DNA of 64,000 nucleotides from Congregibacter litoralis KT71 (GTDB taxonomy: Bacteria; Pseudomonadota; Gammaproteobacteria; Pseudomonadales; Halieaceae). Below, piece by piece: positions 45,411 through 53,249 of this stretch (the first letter of the stretch is position 1; the number at the start of each line of letters is the position of its first letter). Under the pieces are notes generated by a model, which saw nothing but the letters and a program-made list of their open reading frames with translations, searched no databases and had not been told where the DNA came from. The stretch spans positions 1-64,000 of the forward strand of contig NZ_CM002299.1 of NCBI RefSeq assembly GCF_000153125.2, in the 5' to 3' direction. The position numbers were made by a program, and so were the translations under genes.

Positions 45411-46999
45411 GGAGTCGGTGTCCGCCAGGGCAGCAAAGCCTCAATCTCCTCCACCGTTTCCGCTTGTGGCAAGGCGGTGAATACCCGGCGCAGATAGGCA
45501 TACGGTTCCAGACCATTAGCCTTGGCGGTCTCAATCACGCTGTAAAGATTGGCGCTCGCCGTGACACCTTTGACCGAGTCACTGAACAGGAAGTTCTTGC
45601 GCCCGATCACAAAGGGGCGGATCGCGTTCTCGGCCAGATTGTTATCGATCTCCAGGCGTCCGTCGTCCAGGTAACGGATCAACTTGGGCCATTCGTTGTG
45701 CAAGTAATTCAGAGCCCCTGCAGTCAAGGTGCCCGGCGGCACCGTCGGCAGGCTGACATCCAGCCAAGCGTGCAGCTTGTCCAGGATAGGCGCGGCGTGT
45801 TGTTGCCGGTGGGCTTTGCGCTGCGACGGTATCATTTGTTGCGTGCGCGCCTGCTTCTCAATCCGGTACAGCTGTTGGATCTAGGCTAGACCTTGCTGAG
45901 CCTTCCCCGTGCGCGAGTTCTTGCCCTGCCCCTTGACGGCCTCACTGAACTTGCGCCGGGCATGGGCCATACACCCCAGATGCACGAGGTTACCTGCGGC
46001 AACTACAGCGTTATAGCCGCTATAACCATCGGTTTGCAGGTAGCCGGCAAAGCCCTCTAGCAGCGCCTTTGGCACCGCTTGGCTGCGCGTGGGATCGTAG
46101 TCAAACAGGATTACCGGTGCATCGGGCGGGCCACCGCGCTGTAACCACAGGTAGGATTTTGACTGTGCCGATTTACCCGGCTCCTTGAGGACCTGCACCG
46201 TGGTCTCATCCATCTGCACAATATCGTAGGCCAGCAGGCTGTCGCATAGGAGATTGATCAGGGGTTGCACCAGCTGTCCTGCCCGGATCATCCAGTTCGC
46301 CAGGGTGGCCCGGGGGATATCGACCCCGATGCGCTGCAAGATCTGCTCCTGGCGGTACAGCGGAAGCGCATCCTGGTATTTGGACACCGTGATATGCGCC
46401 AGCAGTCCCGGCGAGGCCATGCTCTTGGGAATCGGCTGCGCCGGCAGCGGCGCCATCCGGATACACTGGCCACACGAACACGCGTACTGCTTGCGGATGT
46501 GGCGAAGGACCCGGATCTGGGCCGGGACGATATCCAGTTGTTCGGATATCACCTGGTTGATCTCGGTAAGCACCTGTCCGTCATGCGGACAATGGCGCTG
46601 GTCTTCGGGGAGTTCGTGGACGATGTCCACGCGGGGCAAGTTATCGGGGAGGGGCTTGCGCCCGCCTTTGTTGCGACGGTGTGCAGGGATGAGTACCGTA
46701 TCCTTGTTCTCACCGTCATCCTCTGGGGCGCCATCACTGGCCGTGGCGCCATCGACTTCGGCCTCATTGAACAGGCGGATCTGATCCGGGGATAACTTCT
46801 CGCTGCTCGCCGCGTAGCGGCGGGCCAGGGCCAGATTGAGTTGCTCCTGAAGGGAGAGCACCTGCGCGCCAAGGCGCGTATTCTCGCGATCGCTGGCGTC
46901 TTTTTGGGCATTGAGTAGCTAGTTGCGTGCGACCTGATCAGTCAGCAATGCCTTGAGGGCATCGACGTCGTCGGGCAGTTTGGCAAGCACGTTTGGCAT
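45407..46999 (-). pseudogene. tnpC: IS66 transposase tnpC with two in-frame TAG codons
   Basis: A 531-codon reading frame starting at ATG 46999 (PNVLAKLPDDVDALKALL). Otherwise intact IS66 TnpC: N-terminal coiled coil, zinc-finger part ('HCPHDGQ', 'YACSCGQC'), DDE domain with 'VQMDETTVQVL', 'LQTDGYSGYN' and 'IDNNLAENAIRPF'. TAG codons stand at 46919-46921 and 45881-45883, in the same frame. At both sites Gln (CAG) would fit well. Without suppression no full transposase is made. Confidence 0.85.
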
Positions 47000-47032
47000 G
47001 CTTTGGATTATACCCAACGCGGACCGTAGACT

Positions 47033-47392
47033 CTACAAAACGCTACTCAAACAGAGGTTCTCGTGCGGTGTGAGACGGCTGATATCGACACCGTCGATCA
47101 GCCAGTTCAGTTGTTGGCCGGTCAACATCACGATCGCTCCTGACTGTTTGCGGGGCCCGTGGTAACGGGCTTTTTCCAAACGCTTTTGCCACAGACAAAA
47201 GCCGCTGCGCTCCCAATACAGGATCTTGACCTCGTCGCGCCGACGGTTGCAAAACACAAACAGGGTGGCGGCTAAGGGATCCAGGCTCAGACTATCTTCT
47301 ACCCATACCGAGAGTCCATTAATCCCTTTGCGGAAGTCGATCGGTTCCCGGCACAGATAAACCTCGGGCAGATCATTTGAGGGCCGCATCAT
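47033..47392 (-). CDS. tnpB: IS66 Orf2 (TnpB) protein
   Basis: A 119-aa intact TnpB: 'VYLCREPIDFRKGINGLSVWV', 'LFVFCNRRRDEVKILYWERSGFCLW' and 'GQQLNWLIDGVD' are its known conserved regions. It is needed with TnpA and TnpC for IS66 transposition. The ATG at 47392 (or 47389) overlaps the end of tnpA. Confidence 0.85.
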   Translation of the reverse strand: MMRPSNDLPEVYLCREPIDFRKGINGLSVWVEDSLSLDPLAATLFVFCNRRRDEVKILYWERSGFCLWQKRLEKARYHGPRKQSGAIVMLTGQQLNWLIDGVDISRLTPHENLCLSSVL

Positions 47393-47733
47393 GGTAAGGT
47401 GGCAACCGTGTTTAGCACCAGCGAAAGGACCGCAGCCTCGACCCGGCCACCGAAGGCGACCACGGCTCCGTTGGGCAGCCGCACCTACCACTGGTTCTCC
47501 AGCGCCCCCAAGTCGTCAACCACCTGGGCTTTTTGAAAACGGTCCTGCGGCAAGCGCGGTAACGCGCCTTTCTCGGCAAGGCCCTTGCGGGCCGAGTACA
47601 TAGACTTGGCGTTGATGCCGTGTTGCCGCGCATAGTCGATTGTGGTTTGGCCAGAGGCCTCGCAGGCACGAAGGTGTTTGAGCCAGAATTGCTGGCGCTC
47701 GCTGGGGGCTTTTGGGTATGAGGCAGGTGGCAA
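47389..47733 (-). pseudogene. tnpA: IS66 tnpA with in-frame TAG codon
   Basis: The frame starts at ATG 47733 (PPASYPKAPSERQQFW), with an HTH region ('TTIDYARQHGINAKSMYSARKGL' spread over residues 30-52). After 'GALENQW' a TAG (47485-47487) interrupts the frame, but the normal TnpA C-terminus (VRLPNGAVVAFGGRV) continues in the same frame to a stop at 47389-47391, overlapping tnpB. CAG to TAG is the likely change. Confidence 0.8.
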
Positions 47734-47807
47734 CTCCTGTCATTGAATAATGGCAGGGTGCAGGCTGGACCATCGGAAAGGTAGGGCGTGGTTTATTTGG
47801 CGCTTAC

Positions 47808-48233
47808 TTGGTAGGCGCTTGTTGGGCCTCATTAAGCCTTTTTACCGTCAAAATACCCCTTGTGCAGAGAGTAACGGCGTTTGATCTGGCGATTTTTCGG
47901 CTGCTTCCTTTTTCCGGCAAAGAATGATGTGGGTAATCAGCGCACACAGAGCACAAAGCAAAAGCTTAACGCTCTGTTGTGACGGGCTTTTCCCATAAAG
48001 GCGTGAGATTCAGGCTGGACCAATTTCTCACGGTAATTGCCTCAAACAGTACTTCTTCAGAGCAAGTGGCAAAACATGCGCGATCACAGAATCGCGCCGA
48101 GTGCCGCTTCCGTTACTTGTTCCACTATCACCTAGCTTCAGCTATGCTCATTACTAAATCAACTGGCCGAAGAGGCGCATTATGCTGTGCAAAGAAGAGG
48201 CAGAGGCTGCTTCCGAAGCCGTTCTCAACCCCA
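47808..48233. other. Intergenic debris without recognisable gene
   Basis: A 426-bp stretch between the IS66 right end and the IS21 end. The open frames here are short and have no recognisable product or good start site. I see no repeat pair or hairpin of note apart from the shared 12-mer CAGGCTGGACCA at 47761 (just inside the IS66 end) and 48011, which may be chance. Confidence 0.6.
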
Positions 48234-48550
48234 TGCGTATTCCGGCGAACGTGACCGCCCATTCCGGGCATCGTGACCGCTTTGCACATCGGTGCTCGCT
48301 GGCGGGCGTATTTTTACATGGACCGGTCACGTTCAGTCAATTCGGACGTGGTTTTGCGCATGGATTCACCGGTGAGATTGATTCGGTGAGCGCCGTGCAG
48401 TAGGCGGTCCAAAACCGCGTCAGCAATCGTCGCCTCACCGATGTACTCGTGCCAGTGTTCAACGGGTAGTTGACTGGTGATCAGCGTGGAGCGGCGACCG
48501 TGCCGATCTTCGATGAGATTGAGCAACACCTTTTCTGTAAATTCAGTTAT
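48234..48550 (-). pseudogene. Truncated IS21-family element with istB C-terminus
   Basis: The frame at 48314-48550 encodes the IstB C-terminal part: 'EDRHGRRSTLITSQLPVEHW', 'GEATIADAVLDRLLHGAHR' and 'LTGESMRK', which belongs to the IS21 helper ATPase. The N-terminal two thirds, with the Walker motifs, are gone; the sequence stops matching near 48551. The outer element end is TGCGTATTCCGG at 48235, followed by related repeats of CGTGACCG. The copy is oriented outward to the left. Confidence 0.8.
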
Positions 48551-48567
48551 CCCTCGACCGCAATTTC

Positions 48568-48936
48568 CTAGTCGCCGAAGGTGACGTAGCGCTTCTCAGC
48601 GGTCTGCCAGTCTTCCGCGATTTCCATCAGCACCGCCGACACCAGTCGAAGGCACGATGCCTCGTTGGGGAACAGCCGCGCGACACGCGTGCGCCGGCGG
48701 ATCTCCTCGTTCAGCCGTTCCACCAGGTTCGTAGTGCGCAGCCGTCGTCGATGCGACGGCGGCAGGCTGAACACCGTGAAGCCTTCCGGTAGCGCTTCCT
48801 CGGCCCAGCTGGCCAGCTTGGGCGCCGTCTTGCGGTACCGCTCAACGAAACGCTCCAGGAGCCGCAGTAGCAGCTCGCTCAATGGATCAATACTCGCGTC
48901 TCGACCTTCCAGTCCAATAACGTTATTCTTGCTCAT
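48568..48936 (-). pseudogene. Internally deleted IS256-family transposase
   Basis: A 122-aa frame that begins as an IS256 transposase (SKNNVIGLEGRDASIDPLSE) and after residue about 23 jumps, in frame, to the transposase C-terminus ('RYRKTAPKLASWAEEALPEG', 'RRRLRTTNLVERLNEEIRRR', 'ASCLRLVSAVLMEIAEDW'). The catalytic DDE core of about 270 residues is missing. The C-terminal catalytic Glu region (LVERLNEEIRRR) is retained. The gene product cannot transpose, although the IS ends may still be acted on by a complete relative. Confidence 0.8.
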
Positions 48937-49017
48937 GGTGGCGTGTCCTATTGGTTGCTTAATTGTTTGGTGATAACCAATCAACCAGATGCGCCGCCTT
49001 TTTTCAAATGCTCAAAC

Positions 49018-49206
49018 ACCACTTTTGGTCATAACTCGGCCAATCCGCCATTCTCAGCTAAGTGGTCTGCCAGCGCTATTCATGAAAACGACGATCGCTT
49101 CAGCGCTTACGGCAAACTCGCGCCGAAGACCAAAGCCGATTTTACCTTCGTGCAGCATATGGCGCATCACCTCGACAGTGGGGCAACGATGGCGTTGCTC
49201 CAACCT
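49018..49206 (+). pseudogene. hsdM: Fragment of type I restriction methylase subunit HsdM
   Basis: A 63-codon piece in the plus frame reads ANPPFSAKWSA, then 'RFSAYGKLAPKTKADFTFVQHM' with HHL and 'GATMALL'. This is the centre of HsdM, including the catalytic NPPF (motif IV of N6-adenine methyltransferases). The N- and C-terminal parts are missing and the frame is lost near 49206, where the convergent rhomboid gene ends. It shows that a type I restriction-modification system once lay here. Confidence 0.8.
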
Positions 49207-49214
49207 CCATTTAT

Positions 49215-50354
49215 TCAAGTCTGTCTAAATGGGCGTACTGAGCGGGCAATCGCGCCCAAAAAACCACCAAAAATAAGCGTGCCTAGGTGTGCCGCTAGAC
49301 CTGCACTCGGATTGATCACTTCGGAAACTAAAATCAGGAAAAAAGCCATAGAGACTAACGCTGGAGAGATATCGAGTGGCGCCAATCTGACGTTTTTATG
49401 CAGGATTGCGCCTAACCATCCCAGCAACGCAAAGATGCCCCCGGATACGCCAACAAACCCGTCCAGATCGATTGACCCTATGGACCAGAAGTAGTAAGAA
49501 ACCACGCCGCCAACCAAAGTCCCCGCCACAAAAACACAAAGAGCCCAACCGCTCGAATAGACCATGGCTATAGGTAAGACCAGGATGATCCCTATAAAAT
49601 TGCCAATCGAGTGTGCAGGCCCACTGTGCAAAAACGGACCAATGAGCAAACGGAATAGACCTTCAAAGCTCAAGTCGATGGAGGCAAAGACCAAACCAAT
49701 GTTCAAAACAGCGTCATCAATAGATCCAAAATGTGCCGACGCCCATCCTTGGAACAATACGAGGAGAGTGATCAAGAGCGCGCTCTCTAATAAAAAACGG
49801 GTAGCCTCTATCGAAATCCAGTTCACGAATCTGGCTCTATTGGTTAACCAATTTTCTTGCCTTTGCGCCAGAATGTCGGAGAACACAAGGTAGCCGATCA
49901 CGGTGAGATACATGATCAGGACCGGGATAAGCAATTTTAAGCTCACAAATCCCGCGATAGACGTAAAGAAAAAGCCAACGATTGTGAAATACCAAATCAT
50001 GATTTTACGGGATCGACGGTCAGAGAGTATCGCGAGATCACGCGTAAGCGGGCTATCCATTACCGAGACAAATTTGTCAGTGTTTGGGGCGCAGATCAAC
50101 AGGGGCTTATTCCTATGCCAGCCCTTTACCAGTTCGCTAGCCCCCCCTGTTTTAAATTGCTCTCGTCCAAAAGCGCTTAAGCAGCGCCATCGATCATCAA
50201 TACCTACGGCATCATATGCAGCGTTTGACCAAAACTCATTGATAGTGCTTTTAGCCATCACCAGACGCCGTCCAAAGAAATACCAAAATACCAAAATACC
50301 CAATAGCAGTGTAACTGCAATAAATGTGTGAATCGCCACCAGTTCTCTAGACAC
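49215..50354 (-). CDS. Rhomboid family intramembrane serine protease, 5' end altered by IS3
   Basis: A 379-aa membrane protein. Residues about 1-160 hold a first membrane helix and a cytoplasmic domain of unknown type, then two helices; the C-terminal 190 residues are a rhomboid core with 'PFLHSGPAHSIGN' (His and Asn of the oxyanion site), catalytic Ser in GVSGG (about residue 304) and catalytic His in 'LAAHLGTLIFG' (about residue 356). It should cut membrane proteins within the bilayer. The GTG start used here lies in the terminal repeat of the IS3 element, so the native N-terminus was probably replaced. It is island cargo with no other chromosomal partner visible. Confidence 0.78.
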   Translation of the reverse strand: MSRELVAIHTFIAVTLLLGILVFWYFFGRRLVMAKSTINEFWSNAAYDAVGIDDRWRCLSAFGREQFKTGGASELVKGWHRNKPLLICAPNTDKFVSVMDSPLTRDLAILSDRRSRKIMIWYFTIVGFFFTSIAGFVSLKLLIPVLIMYLTVIGYLVFSDILAQRQENWLTNRARFVNWISIEATRFLLESALLITLLVLFQGWASAHFGSIDDAVLNIGLVFASIDLSFEGLFRLLIGPFLHSGPAHSIGNFIGIILVLPIAMVYSSGWALCVFVAGTLVGGVVSYYFWSIGSIDLDGFVGVSGGIFALLGWLGAILHKNVRLAPLDISPALVSMAFFLILVSEVINPSAGLAAHLGTLIFGGFLGAIARSVRPFRQT

Positions 50355-51219
50355 TTTCCAGCTGTTTTTCGTGATGCTGTTCGTAGTCTACAGGTGACAG
50401 CAGGCTGTTCGAGCCATGCCGGCGTCTGACGTTGTAGAACATCTCGATATAGTCAAAGATATCGGCCCGGGCATCCTGCCGGGTCGGATATATCTTGCGC
50501 TTCACGCGCTCGCGTTTCAGTAGCTGGAAGAAGCTTTCAGCGACTGCGTTGTCATGGCAGTTGCCGCGTCTGCTCATACTGCCCTCAAGGCCGTTTGCGC
50601 GTAGAAACGCGCTCCAGTCATAGCTTGTGTATTGACTGCCCTGGTCCGAATGAACAAGTACCTTGCTCACCGGCTTGCGACGCCACACCGACATCAACAA
50701 GGCATCTAGAACCAGATCGCTCGTGATCCGTGATTGCATCGACCAGCCAATCACCCGGCGCGAGAATAAGTCGATGACCACGGCCAGGTACAACCAGCCT
50801 TCGTGGGTCCGAATATGGGTGATGTCGGTCGCCCATCGCTCGTTCGGCGCAGCCGGATTAAACTGTCTCTGCAGTACGTTAGGCGTCACATCATGCGCTT
50901 TGCCAACCTTATGCCGTGGCTTGCGATATCCAACCTGCGCCCTGATTCCAGCGTCTTTCATGAGACGGTGGACACGGTTGGGGCCGCAACACTCGCCTAT
51001 TTCATGCAAATCACGATGGATCTTCCGATAGCCATACACAGCACCGGACTCGAGCCAGAACTGCTTGATCAGGCCAGAGAGCCGCTTGTCCTCACAACCG
51101 CGAGCCGATAGCGGCTGTCGACGCCACGCATAGAAACCGCTGGGGTGAACGTTAAGCAAAGAACACAGATGCCGCACCGGCAACTGGTGGCGATGGGATT
51201 GAATAAAAGCGTACCTCAC
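50347..51219 (-). CDS. IS3-family transposase OrfB (DDE catalytic part)
   Basis: A 290-aa IS3 OrfB starting at GTG 51219. The HTH_21 region ('LLNVHPSGFYAWRRQPL') is followed by the integrase core: first Asp in 'RWATDITHIRTHEGW', second Asp in 'VLVHSDQGSQYTS', Glu in 'NAVAESFFQLLK'. The catalytic triad is complete. It overlaps the orfA end by four bases, and an A7 run in orfA (51249-51255) is a likely -1 frameshift site for an OrfAB fusion. Confidence 0.92.
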   Translation of the reverse strand: MRYAFIQSHRHQLPVRHLCSLLNVHPSGFYAWRRQPLSARGCEDKRLSGLIKQFWLESGAVYGYRKIHRDLHEIGECCGPNRVHRLMKDAGIRAQVGYRKPRHKVGKAHDVTPNVLQRQFNPAAPNERWATDITHIRTHEGWLYLAVVIDLFSRRVIGWSMQSRITSDLVLDALLMSVWRRKPVSKVLVHSDQGSQYTSYDWSAFLRANGLEGSMSRRGNCHDNAVAESFFQLLKRERVKRKIYPTRQDARADIFDYIEMFYNVRRRHGSNSLLSPVDYEQHHEKQLESV

Positions 51220-51494
51220 TCGGATTGGCTCGCGAAGTACGCCGCGGCTTTTTTTAGAATGTCACGCTCCTCCGTGACACGCTTAAGCTCTTTTTGTAGC
51301 CGACGAATCTCGGCCTGATCATCAGCCTCCACTCGATGTTGCTCAGCAGCCGGCCCGTACTTCTTCACCCAGGCATACAGACTGTGCGTCGTCACGCCCA
51401 GCCGACTGGCCACGTCCGCCACGCTGTAGCCGCGATCCGTGATCTGGCGAACGGCTTCTCTCTTGAATTCTTCGGGGTAACGCTTGTTGCTCAT
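51216..51494 (-). CDS. IS3-family OrfA (helix-turn-helix part)
   Basis: A 92-aa protein starting at ATG 51494 (SNKRYPEEFKREAVRQI) with the HTH 'YSVADVASRLGVTTHSLYAW' and a C-terminal leucine-zipper stretch. It is the DNA-binding partner of OrfB. Slippage at A AAA AAG (RNA sense, 51255-51249) would join it to OrfB. Confidence 0.9.
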   Translation of the reverse strand: MSNKRYPEEFKREAVRQITDRGYSVADVASRLGVTTHSLYAWVKKYGPAAEQHRVEADDQAEIRRLQKELKRVTEERDILKKAAAYFASQSE

Positions 51495-51557
51495 AAACAC
51501 CTCTCTGATAGCCATTTTGTATGGCTGAAAGGTGTCTAGCAAACTGGTGGCGATTCA

Positions 51558-51917
51558 AACACCAGATTCAGTTATAACTCATGACTGGGGTCTGGAGACG
51601 CTCAACGCCGCCCAACGCAACGACCTGATGGAGATTATGGACGACCGTCACGGATCAACATCGACCGTGATCATCAGCCAGTTACCGACAGACCAATGGT
51701 ACGCCGCCATCGGCGACAACACCCTGGCGGATGCCATCCTGGATCGACTGATGCACAACGCGCACCGGCTGCCGCTGGAGGGCGAATCGATGAGAAAAAA
51801 ACTGGGCGAATTGACTGAAGGTGAACACTTGAAGTAGAAAGCACACTACGTGATGCGTTGAGAAATCAGGTGTTCACGTTCGTCCGGAATAGGTGTTCAC
51901 GTTCACCGGAATACGCA
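51558..51917 (+). pseudogene. Truncated IS21-family element with istB C-terminus, second copy
   Basis: The plus frame from about 51570 to 51837 encodes an IstB C-terminus: 'DWGLETLNAAQRNDLMEI', 'DDRHGSTSTVIISQLPTDQW', 'LADAILDRLMHNAHR' and 'LEGESMRK'. The N-terminal part is cut off by the IS3 end. Direct repeats GGTGTTCACGTTC (51869-51881 and 51892-51904) and the terminal CCGGAATACGCA ending at 51917 are an IS21 end. It is related but not identical to the copy at 48234, and lies in the opposite orientation. Confidence 0.8.
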
Positions 51918-51944
51918 TTCAATTTCAACAGCATTCATGCCGTT

Positions 51945-53249
51945 TTACCCTTTACTAAGTAATTGTTTTAATCGAGCCACTTCTGATCTCAGTGCGGTGT
52001 TCTCAGACTTTTGCGCTTGCAGATTCCTTCTGAGTGAGCCATTTCGGCTATCTGCGAGGTCGGCAGTCACCGCGCGGTGGTAGGGGGCCTGAGAGTTGAT
52101 ATTGACTTGTCCAAGGGCTTCAGCAATTGGATGGAGTACATCTTCTGGTGCGGTGGATAGCCCTTTCTCTTTTCGCGCCGCCAATTGGTCAGCCGTCAGA
52201 TCTTGTGTGAATTTTCGTCGTAGCGCGTGAGCCGCTGCCCTGAACCCACGAACATGTTCGATGTTGCGAAATGCCTTCCCAAACATTCTTGAGATGTAAT
52301 TTGGTGTCAAAGGCACTCCCCCGCTCGAGAGAAATAGCCAATTTTCTTCCTCGAAAGGTTTCCCCACCTTTTCAATAAGCTGTTGCCGTTCGTCCTCGAT
52401 AAACGCTGATATGCTATACGCCAGGGGCAGGGGAAAATCGAATTCAAATTTGTACGAAAACTTTTGAAGCACAGGCCGGACCGAGATGTGGGTTGCATCA
52501 AGATTTAGTTTTTTGAGGTTGATATCGGAGAACGGTTCGATAGGTATGGAGCTAAGACTTATCGCCCGAAGGCCGACTTGATCGGCAATATCAAGTAGCA
52601 GCAGGTTTCTCGCGACGCAGTATGGGGAGCCCTTGCTTAATTCGTCCCTAAGAAGCCGAACATCTTCGTCGGTCGCAACATACTGAAATTTCGTGCGGCT
52701 TGCTGTACCAACCCTCTGGAATGTAAGTGGGTATAGGCGTTTTCCATTAGTATCATCTCGCAGGTCGCCACGCCCGCTGTACCGATATGGTAGCGATGAT
52801 TGCACGCGGAACTGTCCCCAGCCAATAACAGATTGGATCGAGCAATCAATCTCTTGCGTCCACGAAAGGTAGTCATAGATAACCTTGAGGCGCTTGTTGG
52901 TGGTTTGCTTTGCGGTCAGGTCGTCTACTGATCTGGCGTCCTTGCGGGTTCGCTCAAAACACCAATCTCTAAAACTGGCCAAGTGTCGATCATCGATAGA
53001 TTGCGCCTGGGGTGCTTTGCCACGATTGAACTCAATCAAACGAGTAAAGGCGGTTGAAACATCTTCAAGCTTGCGACGATAAGCCTCTTCCGAGGCTCCT
53101 TTGTTTATCAAAGATTGTGAAACCGATATGGAATATCGTAAGAACTCACGACAAACAATATGCATTCGGTCAGTGTGGAGAGGTACCTTACCAATTTTCG
53201 GAATGTCCACCCAATAGACTTCTGCGCTGTGAAGCTGAATGGTGCTCAT
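51945..53249 (-). CDS. Tyrosine recombinase of the mobility operon (434 aa)
   Basis: A 434-aa site-specific recombinase, the last gene of the six-gene operon. Active-site positions: Arg228 in QVGLRA (box I), His341-x-x-Arg344 (HALR, box II), and Tyr390 in QAPYHRA. The third-box His is replaced by Gln in ALGQVN. The C-terminal 35 residues are a leucine-zipper-like coiled coil (LRRNLQAQKSENTALRSEV). It corresponds in size and shape to TnpA of Tn554 or to the GmtY type of the gamma-mobile-trio, but identity with either is only a hypothesis. ATG 53249 overlaps the helicase stop (ATGA). Confidence 0.85.
   Translation of the reverse strand: MSTIQLHSAEVYWVDIPKIGKVPLHTDRMHIVCREFLRYSISVSQSLINKGASEEAYRRKLEDVSTAFTRLIEFNRGKAPQAQSIDDRHLASFRDWCFERTRKDARSVDDLTAKQTTNKRLKVIYDYLSWTQEIDCSIQSVIGWGQFRVQSSLPYRYSGRGDLRDDTNGKRLYPLTFQRVGTASRTKFQYVATDEDVRLLRDELSKGSPYCVARNLLLLDIADQVGLRAISLSSIPIEPFSDINLKKLNLDATHISVRPVLQKFSYKFEFDFPLPLAYSISAFIEDERQQLIEKVGKPFEEENWLFLSSGGVPLTPNYISRMFGKAFRNIEHVRGFRAAAHALRRKFTQDLTADQLAARKEKGLSTAPEDVLHPIAEALGQVNINSQAPYHRAVTADLADSRNGSLRRNLQAQKSENTALRSEVARLKQLLSKG

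Larger units (their letters stand above)
45047..47807 (-). mobile_element. IS66-family insertion sequence, 2.76 kb, decayed
   Basis: Both ends begin with GTAAGCGC reading inward (45047-45054 and 47800-47807), the usual IS66 terminus, with weaker matching further in. It encodes tnpA, tnpB, tnpC and a fourth small gene in one overlapping run. The 8 bases outside the ends (GGTGAACT left, TTGGTAGG right) do not match, so there is no target duplication; the copy has probably taken part in a deletion or rearrangement. Three in-frame amber codons interrupt tnpA and tnpC. Confidence 0.85.
50329..51557 (-). mobile_element. IS3-family insertion sequence, 1.23 kb
   Basis: Inverted repeats TGAATCGCCACCAGTT lie at 50329-50344 and 51542-51557, and continue inward as CTAGACAC. 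Two overlapping genes, orfA and orfB, are intact. No 3-4 bp target duplication is visible, and the right flank lies in an IstB fragment while the left flank lies in the rhomboid gene, so the copy may have mediated a deletion. Confidence 0.88.

Noticed and set aside
45407..47733. General TAG recoding in the genome
   Set aside because: Several intact genes here end in TAG, among them the chalcone isomerase-like, GlpD-like and Gor genes, so TAG is used as a normal stop.
47979..48254. Plus-strand frame of 91 codons
   Set aside because: No family match, odd composition and it overlaps the IS21 end; treated as non-coding debris.
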